Notes: generated from the letters alone by a model not told the origin. 7,759 nucleotides of DNA from Saprospiraceae bacterium (GCA_027009605.1 JALVCY010000590.1:1-7759); one strand, 5' to 3'. Positions 1-6,240 are shown, counted from the first letter of the stretch. Translations and numbers: made by a program.

Positions 1-3
1 AAA

Positions 4-115
4 GGGGCTTTAGCCCCATTGAAGGACTAAACAAAAATAGAAAAAATGCGGCTAAAGCCGGTCTCCTAACCTTTAAATATTTGGGGAGTTGGTAGCAGCC
101 AAATTTATTTGGCTG
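4..115. repeat. cluster of three REP-like palindromes
   Basis: Three short perfect hairpins lie in about 110 non-coding bases. The first (4-17) is GGGGCT-tt-AGCCCC. The second (49-60) is CGGCT-aa-AGCCG. The third (96-115) has 9-bp arms CAGCCAAAT/ATTTGGCTG around two T. The first two share the core GGCTnnAGCC, and the unpaired sequences beside them (GAAGGACTAA and CTCCTAACCTTTAA) look loosely like inverted relatives of each other. This is the style of REP/BIME elements mobilised by IS200/IS605-like (RAYT) transposases, but no such gene is in the window, so the assignment to that class is inference. No coding potential is visible here. Confidence 0.55.
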
Positions 116-124
116 AAGACCCCG

Positions 125-164
125 TATGTTTCCCTCAGAAGTGCCAAAACATAAGTTTTTTTTT
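125..164 (+). terminator. possible weak intrinsic terminator
   Basis: A 7-bp AT-rich stem, TATGTTT (125-131) with AAACATA (147-153), encloses a 15-base loop and is followed after two bases by nine consecutive T (156-164). The T run is convincing but the stem is weak and the loop large. It would end transcription coming from a gene left of the window, before the promoter at 200-207. Confidence 0.3.
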
Positions 165-199
165 CACACCCTTGCCATAGGCTTGTCACTAAGAATCCA

Positions 200-207
200 T
201 ACCTTTG
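200..207 (+). promoter_or_regulatory. Bacteroidota-type -7 box upstream of the alkyltransferase
   Basis: TACCTTTG matches the Bacteroidota sigma-A -7 consensus TAnnTTTG exactly. Transcription would begin about 7 bases downstream, near 213-215, giving a leader of about 48 bases before the ATG at 262. A -33 TTG is not well placed: the nearest are at 172-174 (25-base gap) and 183-185 (14-base gap), against a usual gap of about 17-23. The last three bases of the box are the TTG that would otherwise be read as the start codon of a longer reading frame, which argues against that start. Confidence 0.5.
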
Positions 208-261
208 AAAAAATATCCGTTTGGGTGCTTTGGGCCTAGGCGGTTACAAAAGATAGATGCG

Positions 262-786
262 ATGGCCAAAATTTTTACTCAATCCTTCAAGACACCTTAT
301 GGCGAATTACTAATCGGTGATTTTGAAGACGCCTTATGCCTTTTGGATTGGAAATATCGTCGAATGCGTTTGGCCATTGATAGGCGAATAAAAACAGGGC
401 TGGCTGCTGAGTACCAAGAACAAGAAACAGCGTTAATTAGGAAAGTCAAAGAACAGTTGGGAGAATATTTCCGAAAGGAGAGAACGGAATTTGACATACC
501 ACTCAAGTTTGTGGGAACGGCATTTCAGCAATCAGTGTGGCAAGAATTAATAAAGATTCCTTACGGAAAAACAGAAACTTATTTAGGGCTTTCGCAAAAG
601 CTGAATAATGAAAAAGCCATTCGAGCCGTCGCTTCCGCCAATGGTGCCAATGCGATTTCAATTTTAGTCCCTTGTCATCGGATTATTGGAAGTGATGGAA
701 AATTAGTTGGCTATGCAGGTGGACTACGTGCTAAAGAAAAACTTTTGACGCTCGAAGGTAGCCAAAAACAGCTCAAATTATTTTGA
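262..786 (+). CDS. methylated-DNA--protein-cysteine S-methyltransferase (O6-alkylguanine repair)
   Basis: The product is a 174-residue suicide repair protein of the Ogt/AGT/Ada-C family, which moves the alkyl group from O6-alkylguanine (and O4-alkylthymine) in DNA onto its own cysteine. The active-site motif PCHRI is complete, with the acceptor Cys at residue 138 (ATG numbering). Upstream of it lie the helix-turn-helix part (FQQSVWQELIKIPYGKTETY, about residues 88-107), the likely Arg finger in RAVASA (Arg121) and the Asn hinge in ANGAN. The C-terminal GYAGGLRAKEKLLTLEG region is also typical. The length fits single-domain members, with no Ada N-terminal zinc domain. The reading frame is open back to a TTG at 205, but that TTG is part of a -7 box and the extra 19 residues do not look like the family, so ATG 262 is chosen. 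A GNAT gene follows after 33 bp, probably in the same transcript. The function is clear; ogt is the likely name but was not checked by alignment. Confidence 0.93.
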   Translation: MAKIFTQSFKTPYGELLIGDFEDALCLLDWKYRRMRLAIDRRIKTGLAAEYQEQETALIRKVKEQLGEYFRKERTEFDIPLKFVGTAFQQSVWQELIKIPYGKTETYLGLSQKLNNEKAIRAVASANGANAISILVPCHRIIGSDGKLVGYAGGLRAKEKLLTLEGSQKQLKLF

Positions 787-819
787 CAGGTCAGGCAAGT
801 AACTCATAAAAAAAAGAAA

Positions 820-1575
820 ATGGAAATACTAAACCTAACCAACCAGAACATCCAAGACGAACACATTTGCTGCGCCATTGCGGATAAAAAATGTAGCGTC
901 GGATACCAAAAGAAAAAAGACTGGTTGAAGAAAGAATTTAAGAATGGCTATAAATTCCAAAAGGTGAATGTCCGGGGCAAGGTGTTTATTGAATATGTGC
1001 CGATTGAACAGGCTTGGTTGCCATTGGACGGCCAAAACTTTATGGTCATTAATTGCTTCTGGGTCAGCGGTCAATACAAAGGCAAGGGAAATGGCAAACG
1101 CCTTTTGCAGCAATGCATAAAAGATGCAAAATCCAAGCGAATGGATGGCGTGGTAGCGATTTCAAGTGATAAGAAAAGACCGTTTATGTCCGATCCCAAG
1201 TTCTTTAAATATCAAGGCTTTGAAATAGTGGATGAAGCGCCACCATTTTTTAAACTTTGGGGACTTCGATTTGATGCAAAAGCCAAGTTCCCACAAATTA
1301 AAAAGACGGCAAAAAAAGGAAAAACACCGGATGATAAGGGCATAACTGCCTATTACTCAAACACTTGTCCTTTTACCGACTTATGGATTGGCGAGATGCT
1401 GGGTAAGTTTGCTGCTTCCAAAAATGTACCCGTTACCATTCATCATTTGAAGAGCCAAAAGGAGGCGCATCAAATGCCGATTCCATGGGTCATTAATAGC
1501 ATTTTTTATAATGGAGAGCTGGTCACATTAGAGATGAAAGCGGATAGGCATTTGGATAAGTTAATCGCCTTTTAA
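820..1575 (+). CDS. GNAT family N-acetyltransferase with C-terminal YoaP/thioredoxin-like region
   Basis: This 251-residue protein has two parts. Residues about 1-150 form a GNAT fold: the acetyl-CoA pyrophosphate loop is seen as Q-Y-K-G-K-G-N-G (85-92) followed by a helix, and a late segment with FFKYQGFEIVDE (128-139) resembles the usual GNAT motif B (YxxxGF). Residues about 173-251 start with a beta strand and a CPF motif at 183-185 (ITAYYSNTCPFTDLW), the layout of a thioredoxin/arsenate-reductase-like domain with a single motif Cys, and then run into the region matched in YoaP-type proteins (IPWVINSIFYNGELVT). The substrate is unknown; YoaP-like GNATs have no firm assignment known to me. 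An A-rich run (ten A and one G) sits directly before the ATG and acts as the leader typical of this phylum. The gene lies 33 bp after the alkyltransferase gene, with no terminator between, so co-transcription is likely. It is cytoplasmic, with no signal peptide or membrane segment. Confidence 0.85.
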   Translation: MEILNLTNQNIQDEHICCAIADKKCSVGYQKKKDWLKKEFKNGYKFQKVNVRGKVFIEYVPIEQAWLPLDGQNFMVINCFWVSGQYKGKGNGKRLLQQCIKDAKSKRMDGVVAISSDKKRPFMSDPKFFKYQGFEIVDEAPPFFKLWGLRFDAKAKFPQIKKTAKKGKTPDDKGITAYYSNTCPFTDLWIGEMLGKFAASKNVPVTIHHLKSQKEAHQMPIPWVINSIFYNGELVTLEMKADRHLDKLIAF

Positions 1576-1583
1576 TTTTAACG

Positions 1584-1616
1584 AACTTTCCAAAAGTTTT
1601 GAACTTTTGGAAAGTT
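1584..1616. terminator. near-perfect hairpin after the GNAT gene (repeated at 7446-7484)
   Basis: Two 15-base arms, AACTTTCCAAAAGTT (1584-1598) and its exact reverse complement (1602-1616), flank the loop TTG. It begins 9 bases after the stop codon at 1575. No strong T tract follows on either strand, so it may act as a non-canonical terminator or 3'-end stabiliser. The same 15-base arms occur after the PLP-enzyme gene at the other end of the window with a different loop (TAG), which marks it as a dispersed element placed at gene ends. Confidence 0.7.
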
Positions 1617-1623
1617 TAGTTAC

Positions 1624-1802
1624 AAATAATCGTAACTGTTTAGGTGCTCCTATTTTAAGGCAAAAAATAGGCGTTTTTGTGTATGTTGAAGCTACAATTT
1701 TCGAAGCGTAGCTGGGCTACGTGAGAAAATTTTAGCAAAAACAGATGCAAAAAGGGCATTTTTTGACCAAAATAGTGGGTGCCTAAACAGTTACAAATAA
1801 TC
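1624..1802. mobile_element. 163-bp palindromic MITE (IS66-like ends) with 8-bp target duplication
   Basis: A non-coding element at 1632-1794 starts GTAACTGTTTAGG and ends with its exact 13-base reverse complement (1782-1794). It is bracketed by the exact 8-base direct repeat AAATAATC (1624-1631 and 1795-1802). The two halves also match across most of the length: CAAAAAAT, TTTTTG, GCTA, AATTTTC and CGTAGC blocks recur in the same order on the opposite strand, meeting at CGTAGC-tgg-GCTACG (1707-1721). The whole element can therefore fold into one long hairpin. Ends starting GTAA with 8-bp duplications are the hallmark of the IS66 family, so this is probably a MITE moved in trans by an IS66-type transposase; that link is inference. 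It has no reading frame of note. Confidence 0.85.
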
Positions 1803-1806
1803 AACC

Positions 1807-2787
1807 ATGAAGATTAATAATTTTAAAGCATTTAGCGGACAACATTGTGAGACAACCACCACCGGCAGCTTGCTTTTACAACTGGGTATTGACTTGTCAG
1901 AACCTATGCTTTTTGGGCTGGGAGAAGGGCTAAGCTATATTTTTTGGAATATGAAGATGATGGAATTTCCGTTTATCGGCGGACGGGTCAAGCCGGATGT
2001 CCTGACGGAAAATATTTGTCGAAATCTTAATTTGGAACTAACCGTCTTGGAAACATCATCCAAAAAGAAGGCTTGGCAAAATGTAGAAAAATACCTTCAA
2101 AATAATCAGGCGGTTGGTCTAAAATTGGACTGCTATCATTTAGAATATTTTACCAATAAAATCCACTTTGCCGGGCATTATGTGGCGATGTACGGCTATG
2201 ATGATGAAGATGCTTTTTTGGTGGATACCCGACAACAGGGCGGGGAGGTAAAAACCAGTTTAAAGAGCTTGGAATTAGCCCGAAGCGAAAAAGGCCCGAT
2301 GTCTTCCAAAAACTTAGTCTATACCATCCAACCATCGGGAGAGATGACGGATTTGGCGCAAGCCGTAAAAAAGGCCATCACGAATAATGCCAAGGAATAT
2401 CTCAATCCACCCATCAAAAATATCAGCTATAAAGGTATTTTCAAAACCAGCTCGGAAATCAAAAAATGGTTTGCTCGAAGCGAAGATAGAAAACGGGATT
2501 TTCAGACCACGGCGATGTTAATGGAAAATGGCGGGACGGGAGGCGCTATTTTTCGGAATTTGTACCGGGATTTTTTGAAGGAAGCTTATGAATTGCTCAA
2601 GATTAATGCCATCCATGAAGCGCATCTTGATTTTGTAGAAATAGCTCAATGGTGGACAAAGGTAGCGGACTTATTCATGAAAGCGGGGGAATATGATGAT
2701 GTTAGCTATATCGACGAAGCTTCGGAAATACTTAAAAATATTTCTAAAGGGGAGTTTGAAGCGATGTCTAAGCTGGCGGCGATTTAA
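1807..2787 (+). CDS. BtrH-like protein (BtrH N-terminal papain-like domain plus DUF4872)
   Basis: This 326-residue protein resembles butirosin biosynthesis protein H. In that pathway BtrH moves a gamma-glutamyl-aminobutyryl group from an acyl carrier protein to an aminoglycoside amine. Residues about 10-170 form the BtrH_N papain-like domain: a nucleophile motif F-S-G-Q-H-C (Cys14), a GHYVAMYGY motif with His124, and FLVDT with Asp140, giving a plausible Cys-His-Asp triad. Residues about 180-320 match the DUF4872 style helical region, including GGTGGAIFRNLYRDFLKEA (242-260). No carrier protein, ligase or aminoglycoside gene is nearby, so butirosin-type chemistry should not be assumed; an acyl/aminoacyl transferase or peptidase-like role is a reasonable guess. 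The start ATG is 12 bases after the right end of the MITE, with no Shine-Dalgarno and no TAnnTTTG box visible, so its promoter is unclear. The protein is cytoplasmic. Confidence 0.82.
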   Translation: MKINNFKAFSGQHCETTTTGSLLLQLGIDLSEPMLFGLGEGLSYIFWNMKMMEFPFIGGRVKPDVLTENICRNLNLELTVLETSSKKKAWQNVEKYLQNNQAVGLKLDCYHLEYFTNKIHFAGHYVAMYGYDDEDAFLVDTRQQGGEVKTSLKSLELARSEKGPMSSKNLVYTIQPSGEMTDLAQAVKKAITNNAKEYLNPPIKNISYKGIFKTSSEIKKWFARSEDRKRDFQTTAMLMENGGTGGAIFRNLYRDFLKEAYELLKINAIHEAHLDFVEIAQWWTKVADLFMKAGEYDDVSYIDEASEILKNISKGEFEAMSKLAAI

Positions 2788-2790
2788 TCA

Positions 2791-2836
2791 TAATACACCG
2801 TCGGGGGCATCCTTGTGATGCCCCCGCAGTGTATTA
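2791..2836. terminator. bidirectional terminator between convergent genes
   Basis: A strong two-tier hairpin lies between the stop codons of the BtrH-like gene (2787) and the minus-strand gene (2842). The outer 8-bp stem is TAATACAC (2791-2798) with GTGTATTA (2829-2836), and the inner 10-bp GC-rich stem is CGGGGGCATC (2802-2811) with GATGCCCCCG (2817-2826), around loop CTTGT. A small internal bulge separates them. It can fold equally well from both directions, as expected for a shared terminator. Confidence 0.85.
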
Positions 2837-2841
2837 TTTGC

Positions 2842-5562
2842 CTATTCAATTCTTAATTTCCCAACCCAATTTCCATCTACCGCATGTACCGAAACAGAAT
2901 ACATTCCGGAAGGTAAATTAGAAATATCCATGTGATCAAAATCCGTTAGGTAAAGGCGTACTCTTTTTCCCGCAAGGGAGAAAATCTCAACAGATTCCGC
3001 CTTCAATCCGGCCGGTAAGGCAAATACATCGTGTGCCGGATTAGGAGTAAAATTAATAGTGTTGATGGATTCAGGCGCATGGTGACCGACTACGGTTTGG
3101 TCTTTTATGGTAATGGTGATGGTGTCTTGCGTTTCTTGAATAACCAATTGGATTGTTTCGTCATCTTCTACGGCATCGTCTGCCAAAGCCTTGATTTTGA
3201 AAGAAGCTGTAGTCTCTCCTGCCGGGAAAGTGAAAGATTGTGGCGCAATATAATCGCTACCTACTTGAGCGTCTCCGGTATAGGAAAAGTGGTAGGTGAA
3301 GTCTTGCTGAGCAGGATGGGGCAAGGTTGCCGAAATTTTCAAAGACGAGGAATCTTCATAAAGGACTTCTTCATAATTGCCTTCGGTAAAATCAAAGTTA
3401 AAGACCAAAGGTTTGCTTTGAAATGAGTTAGCTTTAAGGAATACTGCAGAGTCAAAGATGTCATCTCCTACATCTGCAACCCCCATTTTGATGTGATAGG
3501 TTTCTGTCGGGAGTACTACCGCTTCCGCAACAAGTGGGATGGTCAGCCCGTCATATTGTAAGTCTTGATGGGCAATAGGATTTGGGGAGACATTAGACTT
3601 ATAAAAGCTAGTATTCGTTTGGTCATTCACATTGTTGATGGTGACCGGGATGTCTAGGCCGGGCAAAAAGGCAATGTTTTGTTCTCCTACAATCCCGGGC
3701 CCGCTGATAAAAAATCCAAAGACATCGTTATATGGGCTACCGACATATTCCGGGTACTCTTCGGAGGCAAAGACATAGCTAAAGTTAATTACATTAGTGG
3801 AAGGAACAAAATCGAATTCAATGAAGGTGGCATCAAAGGTGTTACCGGTCGTATAATTTTGAAGTGTAGAATCCCCCGGAATCTCTAAATGTGTGCTTTT
3901 ATTGCCCGTAATATTGGGACCAATAGCATCAAGAATGTTACCGGTAGATAAGATGACTCCTTTGTCTAGGTCGATGGCGTTGGGGGCAAAATCTTCGAAG
4001 GTACCAATGGACATTGGGGTAAATTGTCCCGTCACATTGGTGACGCCTTGCTTGTTGCCGGTGACCATATTGCGGACAAACTGGGTGATGGTCGTATCAA
4101 TAGGAATGATTGGGCTGTCAACATAATTAATCGTAACCGTGTCCATTACCGAAAATTCACCGCATAATGTTGACTTGGCTAAGGTAACAACGAAATTGCC
4201 GATGTTGTAATAGACGTGCGTAGGATTGGGCTCTGTAGAGTTAGTCCCATCTCCAAAGTCCCAAATGTATAGGGTATTTGGAGCCGGAGAGTTCAGGTTA
4301 GTAAACTGAACAGTGTTGTCTGTGACTTGCGTCGAAAAACCGTCATTAGTACCGGAAGCGGCCACAATCTCTAGCTGCTGGATAATGTTTGAATTGGCAT
4401 CTGAGAGTGTCACTTGATAAGTACCGGGATTGGCAAAGGTCACTTCTTGTGATGCAGCTGTTGAAGTCGCCGGAGTCCCACCGGGAAAAATCCAACTCCA
4501 GCCGGCATTTTGGGTATTGACATTAGTGAAGGTAAGGGTTAAAGGGGCGCATCCTTCTGTTGCATCCACAGCAATACCATCTGTAATGGTGATGTCTTTG
4601 GTGATGGTTGAGTAGCCACAAAAGCTAAGATATGTTAAGGTTACGGTATAGGTGCCGGCAGCAGAGTAGCGATGGTTAACAAGGCTGTCGGTGATTTGTG
4701 AGCTTCCATCTCCAAAATCCCATTGATATTGATGGTAAGGCAGAGAGTCTGCAACGAAGGATACATCCGTGCCGGAAATGGTGGCTACAAAATCAATGAT
4801 TGGGTTTGTATTGACGATAATGTGCGAAGTCAGGGTATCTCCGGAAGTACTGACCAAATAGGCCGAATAATTGCCCGGCTGATTAAAAGTGACCGAAGGG
4901 AAAGAATCCGTAGAAGTACTAGGGTCGCCGCCTTCAAAATACCAAGTCCAATCATTTGGATTGTCGATATTGGCTTGCTCGAAATCAACCGAAAAAGGCG
5001 CACATCCACTGGCGTTTGCAGGAAGAATATGGGGGGTAAGAACACTGTCGATAAAAATCTGGCTCGCAGTATAAAACTCCCCACAAATAGTCGTATAGGA
5101 TAGCGAGACGTAATAGACGCCCGTGAAATCGTATGTATGTGTCGGATTTTTTTCTTGCGAAGTAGTGCCATCTCCAAAGTCCCAATGATAGTTTAGAGCA
5201 TAATTGTTTTGATGAAAACTGACAATATTCCCATTGATTTGCTGAGAAAATGTTTCAATTTCAGGAAGAAATACATCAATCCATAGCTGCTCTGTCATTG
5301 ATGAGTCGCCATTAGATAGTTCGACCAAAAAGTGTCCCGGATTGTCATAAAGGACTTCTTGTACCGGGAGAGAAGAAGAGGAAGGTGTTCCTCCTTCAAA
5401 ATACCAAGTCCAGTTTCCACCGGTCGTGTCTAGGTTGGTGAAGGTAAGTCCAAAAGGGGCACAACCGTGAGTAGAATCTACGCCAATATGGGTCGTTTGA
5501 GCTCGAAGAATCGCACTAAAGAGGATAAGAGCGAAAAGCATTGTTAATTTTTTCATTGTCAT
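2842..5562 (-). CDS. secreted multi-PKD, choice-of-anchor L, T9SS-sorted adhesin-like protein
   Basis: The 906-residue product is exported and then carried over the outer membrane by the type IX system. Numbering from the ATG at 5562: residues 1-22 are a signal peptide (KKLT, then a hydrophobic run, ending ILRAQ). Residues about 27-479 are three tandem units of about 150 residues, each with a GCAP...W-x-W-x-F-x-GG-x-P PKD variant and then a classical WDFGDG PKD domain (WDFGDG near 127, 281 and 434). Residues about 491-716 are a choice-of-anchor L domain (LDKGVILSTGN, then FASEEYPEYVGSPYNDVFGF). Residues about 718-821 look Calx-beta-like (DYIAPQSFTFPAG, DDAVEDDETIQL). Residues about 831-906 are a T9SS type A sorting domain (FTPNPA, LPSGMYSV, KLRIE end). 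The frame is open a further 94 codons upstream to 5844 but that part does not look coding. ATG 5556 (MKKLTM) is an equally possible start. It is probably a surface adhesin; no enzyme domain is seen. Confidence 0.9.
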   Translation of the reverse strand: MTMKKLTMLFALILFSAILRAQTTHIGVDSTHGCAPFGLTFTNLDTTGGNWTWYFEGGTPSSSSLPVQEVLYDNPGHFLVELSNGDSSMTEQLWIDVFLPEIETFSQQINGNIVSFHQNNYALNYHWDFGDGTTSQEKNPTHTYDFTGVYYVSLSYTTICGEFYTASQIFIDSVLTPHILPANASGCAPFSVDFEQANIDNPNDWTWYFEGGDPSTSTDSFPSVTFNQPGNYSAYLVSTSGDTLTSHIIVNTNPIIDFVATISGTDVSFVADSLPYHQYQWDFGDGSSQITDSLVNHRYSAAGTYTVTLTYLSFCGYSTITKDITITDGIAVDATEGCAPLTLTFTNVNTQNAGWSWIFPGGTPATSTAASQEVTFANPGTYQVTLSDANSNIIQQLEIVAASGTNDGFSTQVTDNTVQFTNLNSPAPNTLYIWDFGDGTNSTEPNPTHVYYNIGNFVVTLAKSTLCGEFSVMDTVTINYVDSPIIPIDTTITQFVRNMVTGNKQGVTNVTGQFTPMSIGTFEDFAPNAIDLDKGVILSTGNILDAIGPNITGNKSTHLEIPGDSTLQNYTTGNTFDATFIEFDFVPSTNVINFSYVFASEEYPEYVGSPYNDVFGFFISGPGIVGEQNIAFLPGLDIPVTINNVNDQTNTSFYKSNVSPNPIAHQDLQYDGLTIPLVAEAVVLPTETYHIKMGVADVGDDIFDSAVFLKANSFQSKPLVFNFDFTEGNYEEVLYEDSSSLKISATLPHPAQQDFTYHFSYTGDAQVGSDYIAPQSFTFPAGETTASFKIKALADDAVEDDETIQLVIQETQDTITITIKDQTVVGHHAPESINTINFTPNPAHDVFALPAGLKAESVEIFSLAGKRVRLYLTDFDHMDISNLPSGMYSVSVHAVDGNWVGKLRIE

Positions 5563-5602
5563 TTTTTTTATTTTTGATGAGTCTGATAAGTGTATTCTAT
5601 TG

Positions 5603-5610
5603 CAAAAATA
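5603..5610 (-). promoter_or_regulatory. -7 box for the PKD/T9SS gene
   Basis: Read on the minus strand, 5610 to 5603 is TATTTTTG, an exact match to TAnnTTTG. Transcription would start near 5596, leaving about 35 bases of A-rich leader before ATG 5562. No well-spaced -33 TTG is visible. Its position supports the short start over the 5844 start, since the longer frame would have to be translated through the promoter. Confidence 0.5.
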
Positions 5611-5735
5611 CAAAAAATTAGGTAAGTGCTGCTTAGGGGAGAGCGAAAATATAAATAGTTGTGCGAATCTAATGGCCTTGCCGGGACACAGTTTGCCAAT
5701 AACATCGCTATCACCCCCAAAAACTAAAATGCGCT

Positions 5736-5785
5736 GGTTAAGCCTTGCAGGCTGATACCATTTAAAGAGCAGGGTTTTAACCTGC
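5736..5785. repeat. pair of REP-like hairpins
   Basis: The first hairpin (5736-5759) has outer GGT/ACC and inner AGCCT-tgc-AGGCT arms with a small internal loop. The second (5769-5785) is GCAGG-gttttaa-CCTGC. They are ten bases apart and share a GCAGG element, so alternative pairings are possible. This is REP-like architecture in the divergent intergenic region; a regulatory role for the minus-strand gene is possible but not shown. Confidence 0.4.
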
Positions 5786-5875
5786 AGAATCAAAAAAGTT
5801 TTGTATCTTCTGCCAAGCAATCTCCTATTGAGCTTCAAAAGCAAGTTTGAAAATGAAGCTTAAAACTCTGAATCC

Positions 5876-6041
5876 GCTCCGAAAAGTCCACGCTGCCGGA
5901 AATTAAAGCACGGAACAAAATTTTATTTGGTTTACCATAACTCCCCATTTCAAGCGGGATTTAGAGGGTTAAAATAAAGGAGAAAACCAAGTAAAATTTT
6001 GTGGAAATTAGAACAATCCACCAAATCCGACTTTTCGGAGC
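5876..6041. repeat. 166-bp centrally symmetric imperfect palindrome
   Basis: Outer arms GCTCCGAAAAGTC (5876-5888) and GACTTTTCGGAGC (6029-6041) are perfect reverse complements. Inner arms at 5916-5933 and 5984-6001 match at 17 of 18 bases (core CAAAATTTTA..TTGGTTT). Both pairs share the same centre (5958.5), with equal unpaired 27-base stretches between them, so one element with a two-part stem is indicated. The central 50 bases hold a weaker pair (taactcccc / gagggtta). There is no adjacent target duplication and no reading frame of note. It could be a decayed MITE or a structured non-coding RNA/DNA element. Confidence 0.65.
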
Positions 6042-6060
6042 AAACTCAACTCTTCACTTT

Positions 6061-6120
6061 TGGACGTAGCGACCTGCATGGCCTAACGAGCGAGGCCGCA
6101 TAGTGCTTGGTGAGCCGGAA
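6061..6120. other. GC-richer intergenic patch with small palindrome
   Basis: This stretch is clearly richer in G and C than the AT-rich flanks and contains GGCCT (6080-6084) paired with AGGCC (6093-6097) across AACGAGCG. It has no open frame with a leader. It resembles the GC-rich repeat units scattered between genes in some Bacteroidota, but only one copy is in view. I see nothing else in 6121-6200. Confidence 0.3.
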
Positions 6121-6232
6121 TGTTTATCCCATTATATCCGACATTTAGTCGTAAGCTCAACAATTGAACAGAAAACAATCCATCAATGACATACTTCATT
6201 CATTTGCCCCATAAAACTACCCAAAAAAATAG

Positions 6233-6240
6233 TACATTTG
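6233..6240 (+). promoter_or_regulatory. -7 box for the PLP-enzyme gene
   Basis: TACATTTG matches TAnnTTTG exactly. A TTTG at 6203-6206 is 26 bases upstream, wider than the usual -33 spacing, so the -33 element is uncertain. Transcription from about 6247 gives a short, A-rich leader of about 16 bases (AAAAAGAAAATT before the ATG), leaving no room for a riboswitch or attenuator downstream of the start. Confidence 0.55.

Noticed and set aside
1..115. CRISPR-like array from repeated palindromes
   Set aside because: The units differ in sequence and spacing and are far too few; no direct repeats of 20 or more bases.
820..2787. Butirosin-type antibiotic gene cluster
   Set aside because: Only a BtrH-like protein is present; no carrier protein, ligase, decarboxylase or aminoglycoside genes are in the window.
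3031..5103. Several plus-strand open frames of 60-130 codons opposite the PKD gene
   Set aside because: They are antisense shadows of a well-supported gene; their translations show no domain or leader.
5563..5844. 94-codon N-terminal extension of the PKD/T9SS protein
   Set aside because: It precedes a clear signal peptide, spans a -7 promoter box and REP-like hairpins, and does not resemble protein-coding sequence.
5869..6047. Target-site duplication AAACTC around the 5876-6041 palindrome
   Set aside because: The two AAACTC copies (5863-5868 and 6042-6047) are not both adjacent to the arm ends; seven extra unpaired bases would be included on the left.
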